A stretch of 64,000 bases of DNA. Source: Pelagibius sp050043265. Lineage in GTDB: Bacteria; Pseudomonadota; Alphaproteobacteria; Kiloniellales; Kiloniellaceae. The DNA lies in contig JBHJIR010000027.1 of assembly GCA_050043265.1 (NCBI GenBank), positions 10,948-74,947 on the forward strand. Reading direction: 5' to 3'. The translations under genes and the position numbers were made by a program. Below are positions 43,359 to 50,748 of the stretch, piece after piece. The notes below the pieces were generated by a model. The model was not told where the DNA came from. It saw nothing but the letters and a program-made list of their open reading frames with translations, and ran no database searches. Each line of letters begins with the position of its first letter. The stretch's first letter is position 1.

Positions 43359-44017
43359 AGCACCGCCTCCCGGGCCGGCTCTTGGCGAGCGGGCCGGTCC
43401 ATGAAGTCGCCGAGCCCGCCGTAGCCGGTGAAGTGATAGTCGAAGGCGAGGCCCAGATGCCCGGCGGCGGCGGCAGCGCGCGTCTTCAGATCGGGGTCTT
43501 CGGTCTGTGCCAGGTAGACCAGCTTTTTGTAATTGCCGAAGTAGAGGTCGCGCAGCTCCGGATGACGGTCCAGCCCGAGGCCCTGGATGATCAGCCGGTC
43601 GAAGTGACGCACCAGGTAGTCGGTCAGGTAGAAGCTGCCGATCTCCGCCTCGGCCAGGGCGTCGAACACGGCATCGCCGGCATAGAAGGCATAGCAGTGC
43701 GGGCCGGCGCTGCGCTCGGCGCCTTCCTCGGCCAGCACCTGGTCCAGCAGGCCGCCGGTGCCGCAGTCGCCGTACAGCACCAGGAAGCGGTCGAAGCGGC
43801 CGCGGGAGTCGCGGATGCGCTGGCGCACGCCCTCGGGGATCTTCTCCGGCGGGTTGTGCCAGGCGGCCGGCAGGCAACTCACCGTCAGGTGGTCCCAGCC
43901 GTTGACGCGGATCAGTTCGACCACCTCGCGGGCCAGCGCGCCGCAGGCGACGAGCAGCGTGCGCTGCTGCGTGGTCGCACCGGGGATGACGCTGGGGGTG
44001 GGCTGGACGGCCGGCAT
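43346..44017 (-). CDS. DUF1638 protein of the corrinoid methyl-transfer operon
   Basis: 223 residues. Recognisable blocks: LLVACGALAREVVELIRVNGWDHLTVSCLPAAWHNPPEKIPEGVR, FLVLYGDCGTGGLLD, GPHCYAFYAGD, FYLTDYLVRHFDRLIIQGLGLDRHPELRDLYFGNYKKLVYLAQTEDPDL. Four cysteines fall in conserved-looking blocks and a fifth lies near the end. The function of DUF1638 is not established. Its place directly after the corrinoid protein suggests a substrate, metal or cobamide-related role. It starts 30 bases after the corrinoid gene and overlaps the next gene. Confidence 0.85.
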   Translation of the reverse strand: MPAVQPTPSVIPGATTQQRTLLVACGALAREVVELIRVNGWDHLTVSCLPAAWHNPPEKIPEGVRQRIRDSRGRFDRFLVLYGDCGTGGLLDQVLAEEGAERSAGPHCYAFYAGDAVFDALAEAEIGSFYLTDYLVRHFDRLIIQGLGLDRHPELRDLYFGNYKKLVYLAQTEDPDLKTRAAAAAGHLGLAFDYHFTGYGGLGDFMDRPARQEPAREAVLCPS

Positions 44018-44047
44018 GGCGTGGTTGTCCTGCTTTCCCGCGGGGCC

Positions 44048-44749
44048 TTAGGCGGCGCCCTGCCGGTTGTGGCGGCGCTTCATGAATTCCTTGGCGGTTT
44101 CCACCGCCACGGCGGCGTCGCGGCAGTAGGCGTCGGCGCCGACGGCCTCGGCAAAGGCCTCGTTCAGCGGCGCGCCGCCGACCAGCACCACGTAGTCGTC
44201 GCGGATGCCCTTTTCCTTCATGGTGTCGATGACCACCTTCATGTAGGGCATGGTGGTGGTCAGCAGGGCCGACATGCCGAGGATGTCGGGCTTATGCTCT
44301 TCCAGGGCGTCCAGGTACTTCTCGACCGGGTTGTTGATGCCCAGGTCGATGACCTCGAAGCCGGCGCCTTCCATCATCATCGAGACGAGGTTCTTGCCGA
44401 TGTCGTGGATGTCGCCCTTCACGGTGCCGATCACCATGGTGCCGAGCTTCGGCGCGCCGGTCTCGACCAGCAGGGGGCGCAGGATGAACATGCCGCCCTT
44501 CATGGCGTTGGCGGCCAGCAGCACTTCCGGCACGAAGAGGATGCCGTCGCGGAAGTCGATGCCGACGATGCGCATGCCCTCGACCAGCGCCTCGGTCAGC
44601 ACCCGGTAGGGTGCCCAGCCGCGGTTCAGCAGGATGTGGACCGATTCCTCGATCTCTTCCTTCAGGCCGTCGTAGAGGTCGTCGTGCATCTGCTTGACGA
44701 GTTCGTCGTCGTCAAGGCTGTTGAGATCCAGATCGTCGTCTTCCGCCAT
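44048..44749 (-). CDS. corrinoid methyl carrier protein (MtbC/MttC family)
   Basis: 233 residues from ATG 44749; the ATG two codons earlier is too close to GAGG to be used. An N-terminal helical cap precedes the B12-binding domain. GTVKGDIHDIGKN holds the D-x-H-x-x-G cobalamin motif (Asp113, His115, Gly118). DILGMSALLTTTMPYMKVVID and VLVGGAPLNEAFAEAVGADAYCRDA complete the fold. It carries the methyl group on cobalt from an MttB-family protein to the THF methyltransferase. First gene of the minus-strand operon. The N-terminus is highly acidic. Confidence 0.93.
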   Translation of the reverse strand: MAEDDDLDLNSLDDDELVKQMHDDLYDGLKEEIEESVHILLNRGWAPYRVLTEALVEGMRIVGIDFRDGILFVPEVLLAANAMKGGMFILRPLLVETGAPKLGTMVIGTVKGDIHDIGKNLVSMMMEGAGFEVIDLGINNPVEKYLDALEEHKPDILGMSALLTTTMPYMKVVIDTMKEKGIRDDYVVLVGGAPLNEAFAEAVGADAYCRDAAVAVETAKEFMKRRHNRQGAA

Positions 44750-45277
44750 CGTCATTCCTCACGGCAAGCCATTACGGCAAAACGTCCCGGACCGTTCGAC
44801 ACATGCGAGGGCCCCGGGCGCTGTTGGTCCCCGCGATCATTTCCCTTGAGCGGGGCCTTACGGGCTTCACCTGCGGCGACTGATCGTGTCTGAATCGCGA
44901 CAAAGCCGAAATGGCCCGGAACTCAAGCGTTTGCGCGCCTATCATCGGCCTGCCGCAGGGGACCGGACCGGCCGGATTGCGACACCTGTCGGCCCCCGCG
45001 CCGGGCCGCGCGCCGGCCCCCGTGACCAGCCCCCGTCACCAGCCAGGGCGACCAGCCTGCGCCCGAGATCATCGTTTCCGGTTAACGGCGGGGGGAGGGG
45101 GCGGCGCCCCGTCCGGTCAATTCAGCATGGGTCGTGGGCGGCTGAAACTATTTCACACTATTTTCTAGTGATATTGATCTGCCTCATTGGCAAAGGGGGG
45201 CCGGGCGGGCCATAGTTTGCGTCTGCACAGCGCGCCTTAAACTGCTTCGCCACCGTTCAGCGAGAGGTTTTCGAGGT
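44750..45277. promoter_or_regulatory. divergent control region between corrinoid operon and korAB
   Basis: 528 bases. Near korA there is an AT-rich stretch at 45147-45185 with the partial inverted repeat CACTA-TTTTC-TAGTG (45156-45170), and a TTCAGC/GCTGAA pair at 45121-45146. I searched by eye for a cobalamin riboswitch B12 box on both strands and saw none. No other gene-like sequence. Confidence 0.4.
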
Positions 45278-47152
45278 ATGGAAGGTTCGACGGCGTTGGC
45301 GGACGGTCCCTCCGGCCGCCAGGTGATCGAGTCCGCGGTGGTCCGTTTCGCCGGCGATTCCGGCGACGGCATGCAGCTTACCGGCAGTCAGTTTACCCTC
45401 TCCACCGCGTTGGCCGGCAACGACCTGGCGACCTTTCCGGACTTCCCGGCGGAGATCCGCGCGCCGGTCGGCACCACTTTCGGCGTCTCCGCCTTCCAGA
45501 TCAATTTCGGTGCCCGCGTCATCAAGACCGCCGGCGACGCGTTGGATGTGCTGGTGGCGATGAACCCGGCGGCGCTGAAGGCGAACCTGGTCGACGTGAA
45601 GCCGCACGGGCTGCTGATTCTCGATTCCGGTGCCTTCAACGAGCGCAATCTCGCCAAGGCCGGCTATGCGGGCGATCCGCGCGGCGACGGCAGCCTGAAG
45701 GACTACCGCGTCATCGAAGTGGACATGTCGCAGCGGACCCAGGACGCCTTGAAGGACTCCGGGCTGACCAAGAAGGAGGCCCTGCGCTGCAAGAACATGT
45801 GGGCGCTGGGGTTGATCTACTGGATGTTCGGGCGCCCGCGCGAGACGACCGTCGATTGGCTGGCCGGCAAGTTCGCCAAACGCCCCGACATCGCCGCCGC
45901 CAACATTGCCGCGCTGAACGCCGGCCATGCCTTCGGCGAGACGGCGGAACTGGGTGAGCAGGCCGCTGCTTTTTCGGTGCCGCCGGCGGAGATCGCCCCC
46001 GGCGTCTATCGCAACATCACCGGTGCGGAGGCGCTGTCCTGGGGCCTCGGCGCCGGTGCGGCGGGCGCCGCGCTGAAGCTGGTGTTCTGTTCCTATCCGA
46101 TCACGCCCGCGTCTTCGGTGCTGCACACCCTGGCGGCGCTGAAGGACCACGGCGTGGTGACCTTCCAGGCCGAGGACGAGATCGCGGCGGTCTGCGCCGC
46201 CATCGGCGCGTCCTATGCCGGCGGCATCGGCGTCACCTCCAGCTCCGGCCCCGGCGTGGCGTTGAAGATGGAGGCGGTCGGGCTGGCGATCTCCGCCGAG
46301 CTGCCGCTGGTCGTCGTGAACGCACAGCGCGCCGGCCCCTCGACCGGCATGCCGACCAAGACCGAACAGTCCGACCTCTACCAGTCGGTCTTCGGGCGCA
46401 ACGGCGACAGTCCGCTGGTGGTGCTGGCCGCGCGCTCGCCGGCCGACTGCTTCGACGTCGCCATCGAGGCGGTGCGCATCGCCACCAAGTACATGACGCC
46501 GGTGATCCTGCTCAGCGACGGCTACATCGCCAATGCCGCCGAGCCCTGGCGGCTGCCCGATGCCGAGAGCCTGCCGCAGTTCCCGGCGCGCTTCGAGACG
46601 AACCCGGAAGGCTTCCAGCCGTTCAACCGGGACCCCGACACCCTGGCCCGGGTCTGGGCGGTGCCCGGCACGCCCGGCCTGGAACACCGCATCGGGGGCA
46701 TCGAGAAGGCGAGCGACAGCGGCGACATCTCCTACGATCCGGCCAACCATCAGACGATGACCGACCTGCGCCGCAACAAGGTGCTGGGTGTCGCCAGGGA
46801 CGTGCCGCCGCAGGGCTTCGAGGCGGGCGGTCCCGGCGATGACCTTGTGGTGATCGGCTGGGGCTCGACCTATGGGCCGATCAGCCGTGCCGTCGACACC
46901 CTGCGCGCTGAGGGCCTTGCTGTGGCCCACCTGCACCTGCGCCACATCTGGCCGTTGCCGCTGAATCTCGGCGACCTGCTTGCCGGCTTCGGCAGGATCC
47001 TGGTGCCGGAGATGAACGGCGGCCAGCTCGTCACCGTGTTGCGCAGCGAATACCTGGTGCCGGCCGAGAGCCTCAGCAAGGTGACCGGCAAGCCGTTCAA
47101 GATCGACGAGATCGAGGCCGCCGTACGCGCCCGCCTGGAGAGCCAGCCATGA
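45278..47152 (+). CDS. korA: 2-oxoacid:ferredoxin oxidoreductase, fused gamma-alpha subunit
   Basis: 624 residues. Residues about 18-190 are the gamma domain (SAVVRFAGDSGDGMQLTGSQFTLSTALAGNDLATFPDFPAEIRAPVGTTFGVSAFQINFG); then the alpha domain (LKLVFCSYPITPASSVLHTLA, AIGASYAGGIGVTSSSGPG, VVVNAQRAGPSTGMPTKTEQSDLYQ). With KorB it oxidatively decarboxylates a 2-oxoacid, probably 2-oxoglutarate, and reduces ferredoxin. This is the two-subunit form also found in aerobes. The stop overlaps the korB start by ATGA. It is divergent from the corrinoid operon. Confidence 0.93.
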   Translation: MEGSTALADGPSGRQVIESAVVRFAGDSGDGMQLTGSQFTLSTALAGNDLATFPDFPAEIRAPVGTTFGVSAFQINFGARVIKTAGDALDVLVAMNPAALKANLVDVKPHGLLILDSGAFNERNLAKAGYAGDPRGDGSLKDYRVIEVDMSQRTQDALKDSGLTKKEALRCKNMWALGLIYWMFGRPRETTVDWLAGKFAKRPDIAAANIAALNAGHAFGETAELGEQAAAFSVPPAEIAPGVYRNITGAEALSWGLGAGAAGAALKLVFCSYPITPASSVLHTLAALKDHGVVTFQAEDEIAAVCAAIGASYAGGIGVTSSSGPGVALKMEAVGLAISAELPLVVVNAQRAGPSTGMPTKTEQSDLYQSVFGRNGDSPLVVLAARSPADCFDVAIEAVRIATKYMTPVILLSDGYIANAAEPWRLPDAESLPQFPARFETNPEGFQPFNRDPDTLARVWAVPGTPGLEHRIGGIEKASDSGDISYDPANHQTMTDLRRNKVLGVARDVPPQGFEAGGPGDDLVVIGWGSTYGPISRAVDTLRAEGLAVAHLHLRHIWPLPLNLGDLLAGFGRILVPEMNGGQLVTVLRSEYLVPAESLSKVTGKPFKIDEIEAAVRARLESQP

Positions 47153-48222
47153 GTGTTCCGACCGCCGCGGTGAAGACCGCCAAGGACGCTGCGGTGAAGA
47201 CCGCCAAGGACTATGCCTCGGACCAGGAAGTGCGCTGGTGCCCGGGCTGCGGCGACTACGCTATTTTAAAGGCGGTGCAGAAAACCCTGGCCGAGCTGCA
47301 GGCGGACACCGCCAAGACGGTGTTCATCTCCGGCATCGGCTGCGCGGCGCGGTTTCCCTATTACATGGCGACCTACGGCTTTCACACCATCCACGGCCGT
47401 GCGCCGGCCTTTGCCACCGGTGTGAAGCTGACCAACCCGGCGCTCGACGTCTGGGTGGTGTCGGGCGACGGCGATGCGCTGTCGATCGGCGGCAATCACC
47501 TCCTGCACGTCCTGCGCCGCAACGTCGACCTGCAGATCCTGCTGTTCAACAACGAGATCTATGGCCTCACCAAAGGGCAGTACTCGCCGACGTCGCGGGT
47601 CGGCACCCGTTCGCCCTCCACGCCGGGCGGCTCGGTCGACACGCCGGTCTGCGCCGGCAGCTTTGCGCTGGGCGCCGGTGCGCGTTTCTTTGCCCGCTCG
47701 GTCGATACCCAGCAGAAGCATCTGCCCGAGGTGCTGAAGCGCGCCAGGGCGCACCGCGGCACTGCGTTGGTGGAGATCTTCCAGAACTGCATCGTCTATA
47801 ACGACGGCGCCTTCGACAGCTTCACCCAGCGCAGCGTCGCCGCCGACCGCGAGATCCTGCTGGAACACGGCAAGCCGATGATCTTCGGCAAGGAGGGCAA
47901 CAAGGGCCTGCGCCTCGCAAAAGGCAGGCTGGCGCTGGAAGCGGTGACGCTGGGTGAGGAAGGCGTCAGCGAGGCCGACATCCTGGTGCATGATGAAACC
48001 GACCGGGCCTTGGCCGGGCTGCTGGCGGGCCTGCAGCCGGCGGGCCTGCAACCGGCGGGCCTGCAGCCGCCGACAATGCCGGTGGCGCTGGGCGTGCTCT
48101 ACTGCGATCCGGCACCGAGCTACGAAGGCAGGGTCGTCGAGGAGGTCGCGCGGGCAAGGCAGACCCACCCGGCAACGCTGGCCGAACTGCTCCACAAGGG
48201 ACATACCTGGACGGTTGCTTGA
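47149..48222 (+). CDS. korB: 2-oxoacid:ferredoxin oxidoreductase, beta subunit
   Basis: 357 residues. The block VRWCPGCGDYAILKAVQKTLAEL has cysteines of the 4Fe-4S cluster; GIGCAARFPYYMATYGFHTIHGRAPAFATGVKL and VVSGDGDALSIGGNHLLHVLRRNVDLQILLFNNEIYGLTKGQYSPTS bind thiamine diphosphate. Two expansions are unusual: an exact eight-residue duplication AVKTAKD-A at the N-terminus (47164-47211) and three GLQPA units at 48025-48069. It is followed by a strong terminator at 48259. Confidence 0.93.
   Translation: MSVPTAAVKTAKDAAVKTAKDYASDQEVRWCPGCGDYAILKAVQKTLAELQADTAKTVFISGIGCAARFPYYMATYGFHTIHGRAPAFATGVKLTNPALDVWVVSGDGDALSIGGNHLLHVLRRNVDLQILLFNNEIYGLTKGQYSPTSRVGTRSPSTPGGSVDTPVCAGSFALGAGARFFARSVDTQQKHLPEVLKRARAHRGTALVEIFQNCIVYNDGAFDSFTQRSVAADREILLEHGKPMIFGKEGNKGLRLAKGRLALEAVTLGEEGVSEADILVHDETDRALAGLLAGLQPAGLQPAGLQPPTMPVALGVLYCDPAPSYEGRVVEEVARARQTHPATLAELLHKGHTWTVA
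47164..47211 (+). repeat. 24-bp tandem duplication in korB
   Basis: Two copies of the codon series for A-A-V-K-T-A-K-D at 47164-47187 and 47188-47211, differing in one base. In-frame lengthening of the N-terminal extension. Confidence 0.9.
48025..48069 (+). repeat. three 15-bp tandem repeats in korB
   Basis: Three copies of GCGGGCCTGCAGCCG-like units encoding A-G-L-Q-P; the middle copy has one substitution. They form a linker in the C-terminal part of the beta subunit. Confidence 0.9.
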
Positions 48223-48258
48223 AGCCTGCCGCTCGTGAAGCCTGCCGCTTGACGGATT

Positions 48259-48290
48259 AAGGCCGGCCCCGCGGGGACCGGCCTTTTATT
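48259..48290 (+). terminator. intrinsic terminator after korAB
   Basis: AAGGCCGGCCCC-GC-GGGGACCGGCCTT (one bulged base) followed by TTATT. It lies 37 bases after the korB stop. Confidence 0.85.
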
Positions 48291-48354
48291 CCCCCACCCG
48301 CTTCCCGGACGCCAGCGTGCCCGGATACCAGCGCGCTCAGATAGGCGTGTCGCG

Positions 48355-48837
48355 TCAGACCAGCCGCTTCAGCAGGCTGAGAAAGAGGCTCTGCTCTTCC
48401 GGTTTCAGCGGCGCGACGATTTCGTCGCCGACGCGATTGGCATCCTTCAGCAGGCGCATCACCGTTTCCTGGCCCAGCGGCGACAGGCTCAGTACCATGC
48501 GCCGGCGGTCGGTCGGATCGGCCAGCCGTTCGATGAAGCCGCGCTCGTGCAGCCGGCGGATCACCCCCTGGATGGTGGCGGGATCCATCGCGGCGAGGCG
48601 GCCGAGGCGGTTCTGCGACAGCTTGCCCATTTCGTGCAGGCGGGCCATGGCGAAGAACTGGGTCGGCGTCAGCTGGGCATCCGCGAGCACCGTCAGAAAC
48701 AGCGCCGAGGCGCGCTGATGGGCCCGGCGCAGCAGATGCGCCACTTGCTCGTCGAGGACGAAGCCCTCTACTTCCGGCGCAATGCCGGAATGGGGGAGGG
48801 CGGAGATTTTTTCGGGAATGCTGGACAAGTTGGTCAC
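48355..48837 (-). CDS. MarR-family transcriptional regulator
   Basis: 160 residues. The winged helix-turn-helix reads LTPTQFFAMARLHEMGKLSQNRLGRLAAMDPATIQGVIRRLHERGFIERLADPTDRRRMVLSLSPLGQE, the classic MarR pattern. It is transcribed away from hutH's end and convergent with korAB. The ligand and targets are unknown; no clear operator palindrome is seen in the 139 bases upstream. Such regulators often control neighbouring aromatic or amine catabolism genes. Confidence 0.9.
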   Translation of the reverse strand: MTNLSSIPEKISALPHSGIAPEVEGFVLDEQVAHLLRRAHQRASALFLTVLADAQLTPTQFFAMARLHEMGKLSQNRLGRLAAMDPATIQGVIRRLHERGFIERLADPTDRRRMVLSLSPLGQETVMRLLKDANRVGDEIVAPLKPEEQSLFLSLLKRLV

Positions 48838-48976
48838 CTCAAGGTGTTCAAAAATATCAATGAATTAACCCTCAGACCGTCTTGTGCGGTTCATAGGAGG
48901 GCCAACCAGTCCTCTGCCAAATCACACTATATCGCAGTCGCGATCCTGCCGTCCAGCGGTCCAATGCTGCACCTGC

Positions 48977-50518
48977 TCACAAATTTGCGGTGAGCCACTC
49001 CGATCCCAGGAAATCCGCCGAAAACCAGCCGCCGACAACCAGCCCGGACAGGGCCTCGATGTCGCGCGACAGCAACCGGTCGTTGTCGAGGAAGGGAGCC
49101 CTCTCGCGAATGGCGGTCATCGCCTGCGTCAAACGGGGCGACGTGGTCAGCGGCCGGCGCAGGTCGATGCCCTGGGCGGCGGCCAGCAGCTCGATGGCGA
49201 CGATGTGAGCGGTATTTTCGGCCATGTCGGAAAGCCGCCGGGCACCGTGGGTCGCCATGGAGACGTGGTCTTCCTGGTTGGCCGAGGTCGGCAAGCTGTC
49301 GACGCTGGCCGGGTGGCTCAGCAGTTTGTTCTCGCAGGCCAGCGCCGCCGCGGTGACGTGGGCGATCATGAAGCCGGAGTTGAGGCCCGGCTCGGCGACC
49401 AGGAAGGGCGGCAGCATGCTCATGTTGGCATCGGTCAGCAGGGCGACGCGGCGCTCCGACAGGGCGCCGATTTCGGACAGGGCCATGGCGGTCATGTCGG
49501 CCGCGAAGGCCACCGGCTCGGCGTGGAAATTGCCGCCGGACAGCACCTCGCCGGTTTCCGGAAAGACCAGCGGATTGTCGGACACGGCATTGGCCTCGCG
49601 CGCCAGGGTGGCGGCGGCATTGCGGAACACGTCGGCGATGGCGCCCATCACCTGCGGCTGGCAGCGCAGGGAATAGGGGTCCTGCACCCGGTCGCAGTCC
49701 AGATGCGAATGGCGGATCTCGCTGCCTTCCAGCAGCGCGCGCAGCCAGCCCGCCACGGCGATCTGCCCGGGATGGCCGCGCAGGTCCTGAATGCGCGCAT
49801 CGAAGGGGGTGTCGCTGCCCAGCGCCGCATCGACCGAAAGGGCGCCGGCGGTGATCGCCGCGGTGAAGCAGTCGCCGGCGGCAAAGAGGCCGTGCAGGGC
49901 CAGCGCCGTCGACACCTGGGTGCCGTTCAGCAGGGCGAGACCTTCCTTGGCGGCGAGTTGGATCGGCGCGATGCCGTGCTCACCCAGGACCTCCGCGGCC
50001 GGACGACGCCGGCCCCGGTGATTGATCTCGCCGTGGCCCAGCAGCACGGCGGAGAGGTGCGCCAGCGGCGCGAGGTCGCCGGAAGCGCCGACCGAGCCCT
50101 TGCCCGGGATGACCGGATAAAGTTCCTCGTTGAACAACTGGATGAGGCGGTCGATGACCTCCCCCCGAATCCCCGAATGGCCGCGCGACAGGGCGTTGAT
50201 CTTCAGCAGCAGGATGAGGCGCACGACGCGGTCGTCGAGCGGCTGGCCGACGCCGCAGCTGTGCGACAGGACCAGGCGGGTCTGCAGCTCCGCCACCTGA
50301 TCGGCGGCGATGGTCTGCCGCGCCAGGCTGCCGAAGCCGGTGTTGATGCCGTAGACGGTACGCCCTTCGGCAACCACCGACGCCACGGTGCCGGCGGATC
50401 GCTCCATCGCGTCATAGCACGACGGATCAAGGGCCATCTTTGCCGGTTCGCGCCAAAAGCGGTGCAGATCGGCCAGGGTCAGCCGGCCGGCTGTCAGAAT
50501 GAAGGGGGCTGCCGTCAC
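48977..50518 (-). CDS. hutH: histidine ammonia-lyase
   Basis: 513 residues with a GTG start at 50518, chosen for GGGAG 6 bases upstream; a start at 50611 would run through the operator. TVYGINTGFGSLA, GSVGASGDLAPLAHLS (the MIO-forming Ala145-Ser146-Gly147), CDRVQDPYSLRCQPQVMGA and NAVSDNPLVFPETGEVLSGGNFHAEP are the HAL signatures. It deaminates histidine to urocanate in the cytoplasm. No other hut gene lies in the window. A HutC-like palindrome sits 17 bases upstream. Confidence 0.92.
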   Translation of the reverse strand: MTAAPFILTAGRLTLADLHRFWREPAKMALDPSCYDAMERSAGTVASVVAEGRTVYGINTGFGSLARQTIAADQVAELQTRLVLSHSCGVGQPLDDRVVRLILLLKINALSRGHSGIRGEVIDRLIQLFNEELYPVIPGKGSVGASGDLAPLAHLSAVLLGHGEINHRGRRRPAAEVLGEHGIAPIQLAAKEGLALLNGTQVSTALALHGLFAAGDCFTAAITAGALSVDAALGSDTPFDARIQDLRGHPGQIAVAGWLRALLEGSEIRHSHLDCDRVQDPYSLRCQPQVMGAIADVFRNAAATLAREANAVSDNPLVFPETGEVLSGGNFHAEPVAFAADMTAMALSEIGALSERRVALLTDANMSMLPPFLVAEPGLNSGFMIAHVTAAALACENKLLSHPASVDSLPTSANQEDHVSMATHGARRLSDMAENTAHIVAIELLAAAQGIDLRRPLTTSPRLTQAMTAIRERAPFLDNDRLLSRDIEALSGLVVGGWFSADFLGSEWLTANL

Positions 50519-50534
50519 GCGTGTCTCCCAGTCA

Positions 50535-50552
50535 AAGTTGTATATACAACTT
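50535..50552. promoter_or_regulatory. HutC-like operator, perfect 18-bp palindrome
   Basis: AAGTTGTATATACAACTT, closely resembling the CTTGTATATACAAG sites bound by the GntR-family repressor HutC. It lies just upstream of hutH (start 50518). HutC itself is not encoded in the window. Confidence 0.85.
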
Positions 50553-50748
50553 GGAAGCCTATGTAGCACCCTTTTGGGCGGTTCGGAAGAGCCGTTGGCG
50601 CGACGTCGCAAAAAGGAGAGGACGACATTGAAATGCCACTTTAGCGATAATGTCTAGCCGCCAAGGCGATACAGAATAAAGAAATATTTAAGTCATACCC
50701 TTTAAGTATAGTTGTTGAATTTACGCCGTTTCGACCGTGAGGGCTGCT

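Noticed and set aside
44750..45277. Cobalamin riboswitch upstream of the corrinoid operon
   Set aside because: No B12-box-like conserved motifs seen on either strand.
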